DNA of 36,798 nt from contig CAZIGW010000233.1 in NCBI GenBank assembly GCA_964538565.1, positions 1 to 36,798 of the forward strand, written 5' to 3'. Positions 24,562 through 31,750 of this stretch are shown here, piece after piece. Numbering within the stretch: the stretch's first letter is position 1; each line of letters starts with the position of its first letter. The notes under the pieces were generated by a model. The model searched no databases, had not been told where the DNA came from, and was given only the letters and a program-made list of their open reading frames with translations. Source of the DNA: CAYVBN01 sp964538565 (lineage in GTDB: Bacteria > Pseudomonadota > Alphaproteobacteria > Rhizobiales > Xanthobacteraceae). Position numbers and translations under genes: made by a program.

Positions 24562-25416
24562 TCACGCCGCCTCACGGGCGTCGCGATCGGCCTGCAACAC
24601 CGCCTTCCGCACCTTCTGGAAGGCTTTTGCATCGATCTGAGAGATGCGTTCGGGAGAGATGCCGTAGCGCAGGGCCAGGCGCCCGACGGTGGACACCTCT
24701 TCGTTCAGGCGGCGTTCGATCAGGACGTTCCGTTCCCTTTCGCTGAGAGTGCCAAGCGCGCGCGCGAGAAGCACGCGGCGGTGCGCCAGCTCGCGCCGGT
24801 CGATCAAGGCGCGCTCCTGGTCGTCGTTCGAGTCGACAAGCTGATCCTGCTTCTGGATTCCCTCGTCGGGGCCTTCGTGCGCGTTCAAGGACACGTCCTG
24901 GAAAGCGAGACGGCGGTCCATGTCGAGGACGGCGCCCTCCGGCACCCCGAGGAGGGTTGCGATGGCCGACACGTCTTCGGATGTCATCTCCGCCGGACGA
25001 CCGTCGGGACGAAGAGCGCGCTTCAATTGCCGCAGCTTGAAGAAGAGTTTCCTGACCACCCTGGTGTTCGCAAGCCTGACCATGGACCAGCTTCGGAACA
25101 CGTACTCCTGCATTTCCGCTCTGATCCACGTCGCCGCGTAGGCGGCAAACCGCACCCCGCGCTCCGGATCGAAGCGCGTCGCGGCCTTGAGAAGGCCGAT
25201 ATTGCCCTGTGCGACGAGATCGTCGCCGGACGGCCCGTATCCGCGGTAGCGCCGGGCGATCTTGAGAACCAGAGGAAGATGGCTGACGACAAGCTCGTCG
25301 AGCGCCTGCCGGTCCTCGTGCTCGTGCCATCGGCGGGCGAGCATCCGTTCGCGTTCGGCCGTCAGCGGCCGTGACCTGCGCAGAAGCGCTCCATACTGAG
25401 GCGAACAGATCGACAT
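24562..25416 (-). CDS. RpoH-like alternative sigma factor (sigma-32 family)
   Basis: The 284-residue protein has sigma regions 2.1-2.4 (DELVVSHLPLVLKIARRYRG, DDLVAQGNIGLLKAATRFDP, AAYAATWIRAEMQEYVFRSW) and, right after, the RpoH box RKLFFKLRQLK (122-132), which marks the heat-shock sigma family. Region 4.2 (LALRYGISPERISQIDAKAF) keeps the helix-turn-helix but differs from the common GVSRERVRQIE, so promoter choice may differ from housekeeping RpoH. This is probably an extra RpoH paralogue. The ATG at 25416 has GAGGG upstream; a frame to 25587 is open but would run into the duplicated operator site. It overlaps the LysR gene start. Confidence 0.9.
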   Translation of the reverse strand: MSICSPQYGALLRRSRPLTAERERMLARRWHEHEDRQALDELVVSHLPLVLKIARRYRGYGPSGDDLVAQGNIGLLKAATRFDPERGVRFAAYAATWIRAEMQEYVFRSWSMVRLANTRVVRKLFFKLRQLKRALRPDGRPAEMTSEDVSAIATLLGVPEGAVLDMDRRLAFQDVSLNAHEGPDEGIQKQDQLVDSNDDQERALIDRRELAHRRVLLARALGTLSERERNVLIERRLNEEVSTVGRLALRYGISPERISQIDAKAFQKVRKAVLQADRDAREAA

Positions 25417-25731
25417 GGCAGCGACCCTCATACCTGGGACAAGCACGTCCCCCACATCGCTCCTGCCGCCCGCCCGGGGCCGGATCGGGAAAGAACCGAC
25501 CGTGGCGAACGTGCGGGTTGTTTCTCCAGAACGACTGATCGGGACAACGGCGTGCGCGTATTTTGCAAGAGAGGTCGCGTCGGGCAACGAAGGCGATCCC
25601 GCATATCAGGACAACGGCACATCATTTCCTGACAACGGAGCGGCGCTGGCTCGCTCGCGTCGATTGCCGGGCGCTGCCTCTGCAACATGGAAGGTTTCGC
25701 GGACCGGGTTCCTGGTCTCTGAAAGCTTGTC
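25417..25731. other. Intergenic region upstream of sigma-LysR unit
   Basis: This 315-bp stretch between the AraC-type gene stop and the sigma-factor start carries copy 2 of the duplicated site. No gene is supported. The sigma-factor promoter should lie between 25416 and the site. Confidence 0.6.
25584..25638 (-). promoter_or_regulatory. Duplicated 55-bp regulatory site, copy 2 (upstream of sigma-LysR)
   Basis: This copy differs from 23401-23455 at 5 of 55 bases, with the two 8-base half-sites (CCGTTGTC on the minus strand) fully conserved and again 21 bp apart. It ends about 170 bases before the sigma-factor start and lies about 95 bases after the DJ-1/AraC gene. The distance and the strand sense toward its gene are similar to copy 1, which argues for a shared regulator rather than chance. 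Confidence 0.62.
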
Positions 25732-26712
25732 TCAACCTGTTTCGATTTCGACCCGCCGAAAGTTGGCGCGATACTGCGCCGGGGTCACGCCCAGGCGGGT
25801 GCTGAAGACGATCCGCATCCTGTCCGCGGATCCGAACCCGCAGTCGAAGGCGACGGACTTGAGCGGCCGGTCCGTTCCCTCCAGCATCATGCGTGCCGCA
25901 TCCACCCGCGCGCGCTCGATGAATTCGTGCGGCGTGATCCCGGTCGTCTGCACGAAATGCCGTGCCAGGTTCCGGGCGCTCATGCCGACCGCCGCGGCGA
26001 GGGTCTCCATCGTGTGGCGGGCTCCGATGTTGGCCATGACGTGATCCTGGATGCGTGCGATCGGCGACTGCGGATCGGCGGGAGCCGTCAGATAGGGGCT
26101 GAACTGCGATTGTCCGCCCTGGCGCTGGGCAACGACGACCAGTCGCTTCGCGACCTTGAGCGCGATCTCCGCGCCGTGCCGCTGTCCAACCAGAGCCAGG
26201 GCCATGTCAATTCCGGCCGTCACGCCGGCCGCGGTGATGAGCCGACCGTCGCGGACATAGATCAGATCCGGTTCGACTTTCGCCTTCGGGAACCTTGCCG
26301 CCAGCGCCTGCGCATCCTGCCAATGGGTCGTGACCCGTCGATCGTCGAGAAGACCGGCATAGCCGAGCACGAATGCGCCGGTGCAGATCGACCCGTAGAT
26401 GCTCGAGCGCCACGGCAACTCTCTGACCCATCGGACCATGCCCGGGTCCGGCTCCGCTTGCGGTGGCACGGGGGCTCCGGCCACCAGAATGATGTCGAAG
26501 CCGCCCGCCGCTTCCTCGAGGGTGAGATCGGCCACCAGACGAATGCCGTTCGACGCGCGCAGCGGACTGCGGTCAGCGGCGACCAGGACCGTTTCATAGC
26601 GGTCAGCGCCATCGAGGAAACTGTTCGCCTCGCTGAACACGTCCACCGGTCCTGCGACGTCCAGAGCTTGGACACCTTCGTAGACCACGATCGCGACAGC
26701 CTGTACCGGCAT
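25732..26712 (-). CDS. GlxA/FtrA-type regulator (DJ-1/PfpI domain fused to AraC HTH)
   Basis: The 326-residue protein has an N-terminal class I glutamine amidotransferase-like (DJ-1/PfpI) domain (about 1-190: AIVVYEGVQALDVAGPVDVF, with Cys110 at the nucleophile elbow in YGSICTGAFVLG and His130 in TTHW) and a C-terminal AraC/XylS pair of helix-turn-helices (about 215-320: AAAVGMSARNLARHFVQTTG, ending CGFGSADRMRIVFSTRLGVT). Such regulators sense small nitrogen or carbon compounds. The ATG at 26712 is the family-like start; an upstream ATG at 26769 adds a basic stretch. It is the likely binder of the two duplicated sites downstream, upstream of the sigma-LysR and HD-SDR units. Confidence 0.93.
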   Translation of the reverse strand: MPVQAVAIVVYEGVQALDVAGPVDVFSEANSFLDGADRYETVLVAADRSPLRASNGIRLVADLTLEEAAGGFDIILVAGAPVPPQAEPDPGMVRWVRELPWRSSIYGSICTGAFVLGYAGLLDDRRVTTHWQDAQALAARFPKAKVEPDLIYVRDGRLITAAGVTAGIDMALALVGQRHGAEIALKVAKRLVVVAQRQGGQSQFSPYLTAPADPQSPIARIQDHVMANIGARHTMETLAAAVGMSARNLARHFVQTTGITPHEFIERARVDAARMMLEGTDRPLKSVAFDCGFGSADRMRIVFSTRLGVTPAQYRANFRRVEIETG

Positions 26713-27102
26713 CCCGCACCGCCTTCCCGCTTCAGGTCGGCAACTCGGGCCGTTGCGGGCTCTGTTCACCCCTCGCTGGTTCGCCCGCCGAAGGCCCGAC
26801 GCGTCGCCTCTCCCTTTGCCACGGTCTGATTGCCCGAATCCAGCGGATCGGCGAGCCGGAACCGGGCCCTGCGAGACATGGTGACGGCATCGTCAACAAG
26901 CCTCGCCGCATTCGCTCGACCGCCCTCGCGCCATCGCCGGCCTCGCTGCGACGGCCGCACGGAAGCCGCCGGTGAGGGCTGGCCAGGCCTTCGTCGCGGC
27001 CGATGGCACCCGCCGCAATTCGTCCCTCGTCGCGCCGTCGCGCGCCTGGACGGACATGCGCTGCGGCGGGGCGGGATCGGCCGCGGCCGCCTGGCTGCCC
27101 TC
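26713..27102. other. Gene-poor region, no supported gene
   Basis: This 390-bp stretch upstream of the AraC-type gene has only arginine- and proline-rich shadow frames. The AraC-type promoter should lie just right of 26712. No repeats or hairpins stood out. Confidence 0.5.
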
Positions 27103-27378
27103 TCAGTCGATCGGACAGCCATATCCCTCGATTTCGGGCGAGCGTTTCCACGTCGGCTCCCGCCTGGAAGACGGGCCGGGAGCGCGCGGCTCAAGCCGAC
27201 AGAATTTGAGCGCGAACAATTGTGCGGCGACCGTTCCGCCGACGCGCGATTTCCCCGCCCGACTGCCATCCGAGACAGGCACGTCACGGACGGGAGGCAT
27301 TGAACTCCCGTGCATGCCGGTCACCACACAGGCGAGACCGAGAACAACGAGCAAGGTCTTCGAGATATTCAACATCAT
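27103..27378 (-). CDS. Possible small exported protein
   Basis: From an ATG at 27378 (or 27375) the minus strand encodes 91 residues beginning MMLNISKTLLVVLGLACVVT, a good signal-peptide or lipoprotein-like start (Cys near the end of the hydrophobic core), followed by a polar, basic region with no recognised domain. GGAG lies about 10 bases before the first ATG. The frame is open upstream to 27984, but that part does not look like protein. It stands alone in a gene-poor region; it may be real or a remnant. Confidence 0.4.
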   Translation of the reverse strand: MMLNISKTLLVVLGLACVVTGMHGSSMPPVRDVPVSDGSRAGKSRVGGTVAAQLFALKFCRLEPRAPGPSSRREPTWKRSPEIEGYGCPID

Positions 27379-27873
27379 CGGATGTTTGCTCCGGTGGATC
27401 GCAAATGACATGCCGAACGGACCTGCGATGCTCCGGCGACACTGCCGTCGAAGTCGGCGGACATGCGGGCAGGAATTTATGATCAAACGGATGCCGCGCA
27501 CAACTTCGCGGGGCAGAACACTCCTTTCATTACACTCAAACAGACGGAGGCCGTCTTGACGGGCCGGGCACGCATCCGACGAGGACGATTGTTTGCTCGC
27601 CACGAAAGGTTCGTTTGCCGTCTCCCGCATTATCCCCGGACCAATTGCGCGCAATGTAACCGGCATCGATGTCCGCCCTTCGGCGAAGCCCACAAGGATC
27701 GAAATCGGGAAAGCGTTCCGCCCCGAGACGATGGAGCAACACGATGTCTGCGATATTCGCGCGGTCGGATGGTACGGCGATGCAAGTTGTGACCGGTTCT
27801 CCCGAACCGCAATGCCGTCGGCTCCCCGGCCTCCCCGCCAAGCCCGCTCAAACTCCTGTTCGAGGGATGTCAC
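27379..27873. other. Gene-poor, less GC-rich region
   Basis: This 495-bp stretch is visibly richer in A and T than the flanking kilobases. Several frames are open, but none has a good ribosome site together with protein-like content. It may be remnant or transferred DNA. Confidence 0.45.
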
Positions 27874-27963
27874 ATGGCGCTGCTTGTAACCATGGTTGTC
27901 CTGTTGGTCTTCCTGGCGATCGGAATATGGGTGCTGGGGAACCCACCCCTCGACCCGCGTTAG
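27874..27963 (+). CDS. Candidate 29-residue membrane microprotein
   Basis: An ATG at 27874 with GAGGGA six bases upstream opens a frame of 29 codons ending in TAG at 27963. The product is almost entirely one hydrophobic helix (LLVTMVVLLVFLAIGIWVLG) with a short polar tail (NPPLDPR). The length and single helix resemble known bacterial membrane microproteins such as KdpF-type subunits, but no kdp gene is nearby. I have no family for it. The combination of a good ribosome site and a perfect helix argues for a real gene. Confidence 0.45.
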   Translation: MALLVTMVVLLVFLAIGIWVLGNPPLDPR

Positions 27964-28298
27964 CCTCACCGTGGTGCGTGACAACCGCGGAGGCGGTCCC
28001 GATCAACCGGGCGAACTCATTTCTGACAGGCCCGCAACTTTCTGGCAGGCCCGCAACGGTCTCGCAGCGCGTTCCGGCCCTGCGCCGCCGGGCCGGAGCG
28101 TTCTTCCGCACCAGGACGTCACCTGGCGGGTCCGCTATTTTTCTCCTCCCGGTCAGGCCACGATCCGCTCTGCGTCGGCGGATGTGCCACCGCCCCTTTT
28201 GGTCCGGACAAACACTGCGTCAGCCCCCCATCCCATCATGGCAACCGGTGTCCGACCTCATCTACACGCCAGCGACAAGTGCCGAGCGGGAGCGTGCC
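27964..28298. other. Intergenic with a 19-bp tandem duplication
   Basis: This 335-bp stretch has no supported gene apart from a long plus-strand frame of uncertain meaning. It holds the tandem repeat at 28020-28057. Confidence 0.5.
28020..28057. repeat. Tandem 19-bp repeat, two copies
   Basis: TTTCTGACAGGCCCGCAAC (28020-28038) is followed directly by a copy with one mismatch, A to G (28039-28057). Such a duplication may be a replication slip or two copies of a protein-binding site; nothing else marks it. Confidence 0.75.
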
Positions 28299-28544
28299 AT
28301 GGCCCGAAGCATTCACTCGTTTGCATTGCGCCCACGGCGAGACTTCGTGACCGATCTCGCCACGGTCTGTCGGTCAGCCACGAGACCGTGGGCCGCGCTG
28401 ACCGCGGGCTGTTCCGCCACGTACCGACCCGAGCGGCACTACATGCGCGGCCCCGGCCCGAAGTGGCGCGAGAAGCACGGCCACCTCGACGCGCGCGCGA
28501 GTGATGACGGACCGGTGACGGCGGCGCTGCTTTCTCGGAGCTGA
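28299..28544 (+). CDS. Possible small basic hypothetical protein
   Basis: An ATG at 28299 with GGGAG upstream opens an 81-residue frame: MARSIHSFALRPRRDFVTDL, then ATVCRSATRPWAALTAGCSA and RPERHYMRGPGPKWREKHGH. The composition is basic but more protein-like than shadow frames. No family is recognised. The same frame is open upstream to 27669, so the start is uncertain. It lies in the gene-poor region before tRNA-Arg and could be a remnant. Confidence 0.38.
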   Translation: MARSIHSFALRPRRDFVTDLATVCRSATRPWAALTAGCSATYRPERHYMRGPGPKWREKHGHLDARASDDGPVTAALLSRS

Positions 28545-28646
28545 ACGCACGAGCCCCGCCGACCGGCTGCTCACCGGTCATCTGGAAAAGAAATTGCAGG
28601 CCCGGCTTCCCCGCCTCCCCCCAAGTCCCCCCGGCCGGGCTTGCAA

Positions 28647-28672
28647 GCGGCCGGTCTGCGAGGACCGGCCGC
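28647..28672 (-). terminator. Hairpin downstream of tRNA-Arg
   Basis: GCGGCCGGTC and GACCGGCCGC form a perfect 10-bp stem around a 6-base loop, beginning 28 bases after the tRNA 3' end on the minus strand. A T-poor tail follows on that strand and a TCTCTT tail on the plus strand, so it could also end plus-strand transcription. Confidence 0.55.
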
Positions 28673-28699
28673 TCTCTTGCTGGGATTGGAATTCTTTGC

Positions 28700-28776
28700 T
28701 GGCGCGCTCGGCAGGATTCGAACCTGCGACCCCCAGATTCGAAGTCTGGTGCTCTATCCGGCTGAGCTACGAGCGC
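28700..28776 (-). tRNA. tRNA-Arg (anticodon TCG)
   Basis: Read on the minus strand, a 77-nt tRNA runs from GCGCTCGTAGCTCAG to a CCA encoded in the DNA. The acceptor stem GCGCTCG/CGAGCGC, anticodon stem CCAGA/TCTGG around the loop CTTCGAA (anticodon TCG, reading CGA) and T arm GCAGGTTCGAATCCTGC are all intact. Confidence 0.96.
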
Positions 28777-28973
28777 CCGCGAAGCGGCCGAGAGGTGAGG
28801 AGGCGACGGCCTCGGGGTGCTCCGGACGAAGCTTCACCGCATCGACAACCGGCCTGCCGGCCGGCAGCCCGTGTTCGCAGCATGCAGGAATAACCCCGCT
28901 CCCCGGGGCGAGGCAAGCGCGGCGCACGATAGCGAGGCGTAATCAGCCGGCGAACGCCGCGAGGCCGTGCCGG

Positions 28974-29558
28974 TCAGGTCGCCACCCGGTACGCGCGCAG
29001 GCGCAACGAGAGCATCACCATCAGGACGCCGATGACGATGGCGTACGCGCCGATCACCCACAGGAACGCCAGCGCGCCGGCGTCCGGCCGCAGCAGCAGC
29101 GCCGCGCCGAACAGCACCGAAATCGCGCCGAACAGGATCAGCAGCCACTCGTTCTCGATTTCCTTGCGCAGCTCGATGGCGCCGACGATTTCGAACACCC
29201 CGTGTACGACCGCCCACACGCCGATGAACATGATCAGCAGCAGCACCGTCAGGCCCGGCCAGACGAACGTGATCAGCCCGGCCGCGATCCCGACCAGGCC
29301 GGTGACGACGAGCCACCACGTCGGCACCCCGCCGCCGCGCCCCGCGATCGCAGCCCCGAGCGAAAAGATGCCGTCGGCAAATGCGTAGGCCCCATAGAGG
29401 ATGACGAGCGTGAACAGCGTGAGACCGGGCCAGACGAAGACCAGTACCCCGAACACGATCGCGGCCACGCCGCGCAGGAACAGAAGCCACCAGTTCTTCG
29501 CGAACGTGTAGAGCACCGGTCCGGCACGGTAGTTGAAGGAAGCGGTTTGATGCGACAT
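28974..29558 (-). CDS. HdeD family membrane protein
   Basis: The 194-residue protein consists of about six transmembrane helices in three repeats, each with the pattern G..ai.fGvlvfvWPGlTl (FGVLVFVWPGLTLFTLVIL and AAGLITFVWPGLTVLLLIM are clear). This is the HdeD/DUF308 family, linked to acid resistance in enterobacteria; in alphaproteobacteria its role is unknown. The ATG at 29558 follows GGGGAG, which overlaps the stop of a small membrane-protein gene four bases upstream, so both are probably translated together. Confidence 0.92.
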   Translation of the reverse strand: MSHQTASFNYRAGPVLYTFAKNWWLLFLRGVAAIVFGVLVFVWPGLTLFTLVILYGAYAFADGIFSLGAAIAGRGGGVPTWWLVVTGLVGIAAGLITFVWPGLTVLLLIMFIGVWAVVHGVFEIVGAIELRKEIENEWLLILFGAISVLFGAALLLRPDAGALAFLWVIGAYAIVIGVLMVMLSLRLRAYRVAT

Positions 29559-29562
29559 GGCT

Positions 29563-29877
29563 TCACTCCCCACAGGGACCGGCGGTTGGCGGAGAGAGCG
29601 AGATTGGGGCGAGAATGAAATCGGCGTGCCCGGAATCCCGGCTTGCCGCGCGAGCCCGGTTCCTGACGGTCAAGGCTGCAACGCCGGCGTCCGCGTCATG
29701 GGTCCACCCGTTCGCTCTCGGCTGGCCGAGCGGTGATGAATCCTGCGGCGCGGCCTGCGCCGGCGGGGGCTGCCAGTGGGCGAACCCGACGAACGGCATC
29801 AGCACAAACGATCCGGCGATGCCGACCGTTCCGACGATGACCGCGGCAAAGATCAGGTCGCCCGTCGAAATCTTCAT
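29563..29877 (-). CDS. Small single-pass membrane protein upstream of hdeD
   Basis: From an ATG at 29877 with GGGAG about 10 bases before it, the minus strand encodes 104 residues: MKISTGDLIFAAVIVGTVGI, continuing AGSFVLMPFVGFAHW (one transmembrane helix, about 8-30), then a polar Ala/Pro-rich tail. Its stop lies inside the hdeD ribosome site, four bases before the hdeD ATG, a strong sign of translational coupling. No family is recognised. The frame is open far upstream, but that is antisense or shadow sequence. Confidence 0.55.
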   Translation of the reverse strand: MKISTGDLIFAAVIVGTVGIAGSFVLMPFVGFAHWQPPPAQAAPQDSSPLGQPRANGWTHDADAGVAALTVRNRARAASRDSGHADFILAPISLSPPTAGPCGE

Positions 29878-30182
29878 CCGGGTCCGCTCCCACCGAGCCT
29901 GCGAGGCCGAGCGTTCCCTCGCCAGCCCTACTGCAATCCTCTGCCGCACCCCAAGCCATCCCGGAAATCCCCGATCCGCGGCGCCGAAACACCCGAGCAT
30001 GCCTGGCATTCGTCTCAAACGCGCGCCGGCCCGGGACCGTCGGTCACGGTCGCTGCGGCCGCCCCCGGTTGCGCGCGAGTCCGCATCGAGAAAGGCGTGC
30101 CCGCGGGAAGCGGCCGGCGCAATCCCTGCCTCCTCGCCGCGATTTCGCGGCGGCGGCGCGACCGCGCCGCGCCGGACGTCGA
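29878..30182. other. Intergenic, no supported gene
   Basis: About 305 bp between the FGE-like gene stop and the small membrane-protein gene. Frames are open on both strands without protein-like content or a good start. Confidence 0.5.
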
Positions 30183-31193
30183 TCAATCGCCATTGCGAAC
30201 CCGCACGATGCAACGGAAGCCCACATCCGAGGCCGATACGGCGATCGGATGGCCGAGCCTCGCGGCCGGCCGGTAGCGATAGCTGTAGTTGCGCGCGCAC
30301 AGGTGCGAGCCGCCCTTGAGCACCTTGCGCGGCATCCGCACGACGGAGTCGACCAGATCGAGGCTCTCGATCATGCGGCCGCCGTGCGGATTGAACAGGA
30401 CCGTTCCGCCCGTGTGCGACGCCACGTGGCGCGGCCGATACCAGTCGGCCGTCCACTCCCACACGTTGCCGACCATGTCGTGCAATCCGTAGCGGTTGGG
30501 CGGGAATGCATTGACGGGCGAGGTGCCGCCGTATCCGTCGCTTGCCAGATTCTGCCAGGGGAATTCGCCCTGCCAGAAGTTGGCGAGAAAGCGACCGCCC
30601 GGATTCGGCTTGTCCCCCCAGGGAAACTCGGCTCCTTCGAGCCCGCCGCGCGCGGCGAATTCCCATTCCGCTTCCGTCGGCAATTGCTTCCCGGCCCAGG
30701 CCGCGAACGCCTCGGCGTCGCGGTAGGCGACATGCACCACGGGGTGGTCGCCCAGATCCTCGATCGAACTGTGCGGCCCCTGCGGATGCTGCCAGTCGGC
30801 CTGGCGCGTGAAGATCCACCAGTAGCGCGGGTCGCCGAGATCGATCGGACCGCTCGGCTTGACGAAGACGAGCGAGCCCGGCTGCTGCGCGGAGAAAGGC
30901 GCGCCCGGGTAGTCGCGCGGGTCGAGCCTCTCCTCCGCGACGGTGACATGACCCGTCGCTTCGACGAAGCGGCGAAACTGGTTGTTGGTGACCGGGTGGC
31001 GGTCCATCCAGAACGGATCGACCTGTACGACGTGGGCCGGCCCCTCCTCGCGATAGTGCCGGTCCGAGCCCATCAGGAAGACGCCGCCCGGGATCCACAC
31101 CATGCCGGGCCGCGGCGGCCTGATTTCCCGCGGGACGCTCGCCGGCCTGCGGCGCAGCCGGAAAGCGGTATCGCGTGCGATGCGGAAGCTCAT
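30183..31193 (-). CDS. Formylglycine-generating-enzyme-like (SUMF1/FGE-sulfatase domain) protein, one catalytic Cys replaced
   Basis: The 336-residue protein has the full FGE-sulfatase fold: MVWIPGGVFLMGSDRHYREE at the start, FWMDRHPVTNNQFRRFVEAT, QLPTEAEWEFAARGG, YGLHDMVGNVWEWTADWY and the C-terminal RYRPAAR...SDVGFRC. True FGEs oxidise a sulfatase cysteine to formylglycine using a copper site made of two cysteines in a CxxxxC arrangement (human Cys336 and Cys341). Here the first is present (Cys299 in GGSHLCARNYSYRYR) but the second is Ser304. Classical copper-FGE activity is therefore doubtful. No sulfatase gene is in the window. Start: MSFRIA at 31193, with GCGGGG upstream; the ATG at 31355 is less likely. 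Confidence 0.88.
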   Translation of the reverse strand: MSFRIARDTAFRLRRRPASVPREIRPPRPGMVWIPGGVFLMGSDRHYREEGPAHVVQVDPFWMDRHPVTNNQFRRFVEATGHVTVAEERLDPRDYPGAPFSAQQPGSLVFVKPSGPIDLGDPRYWWIFTRQADWQHPQGPHSSIEDLGDHPVVHVAYRDAEAFAAWAGKQLPTEAEWEFAARGGLEGAEFPWGDKPNPGGRFLANFWQGEFPWQNLASDGYGGTSPVNAFPPNRYGLHDMVGNVWEWTADWYRPRHVASHTGGTVLFNPHGGRMIESLDLVDSVVRMPRKVLKGGSHLCARNYSYRYRPAARLGHPIAVSASDVGFRCIVRVRNGD

Positions 31194-31750
31194 GCGCGCC
31201 CCGCGACGATGCGCATGCGGCGTCCGGGGATCGTGGAAGCGGCGGACGGAAGAAGGCACCGTCCGCGGAAAGGAGGCGCGGACGGCGCAGTCGAGGGAGA
31301 AGGTCGTGCCATGTCCCGCAACGTCGGAGATTGGCGGTGCACCCAGCCGAGCCACAGCGTGGATCCGTCTGCGACATTGGGCGTTCGGCGTGACGGGCGG
31401 TATCGGCGCAACACCCGAGGTCCGCGAGCGGAAATTCCCGATCCGTATCGCGTTCCGCGTCTGGATCCGGCAGGTTCGATGACAACGTCGCCTTGCGGCC
31501 CCGGTCGTGCCGCCACGGTATCATCGCCCTTCTCCACTCCAACATGCAGAAATTGCCGCGCGCGCGCTTAACGCGGACGCAACCGTGACTGCGATCCGCC
31601 GGAGACGCGCAGTTGACTGCCGGCGTCCGGGGACCTGTTGTTGAGGCGCATGCTTGCAGACCAGCGACGATGACCGACGGTGAACCGGATCGCCCCCGTT
31701 GAAATCGGTCGCTCTCCTCACATCGCGTCGCCAAACCCAATGGTGAGCGC
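31194..31750. other. Intergenic, no supported gene
   Basis: This 557-bp stretch separates the divergent FGE-like and histidine-kinase genes. Short frames exist on both strands but none has a credible product. It should hold both promoters; I could not identify clear -35/-10 pairs. Confidence 0.5.

Noticed and set aside
27669..28298. Long plus-strand frame leading into the 28299 gene
   Set aside because: No convincing start, composition mixed, and it overlaps the 29-codon microprotein frame; kept only as an uncertainty for the start at 28299.
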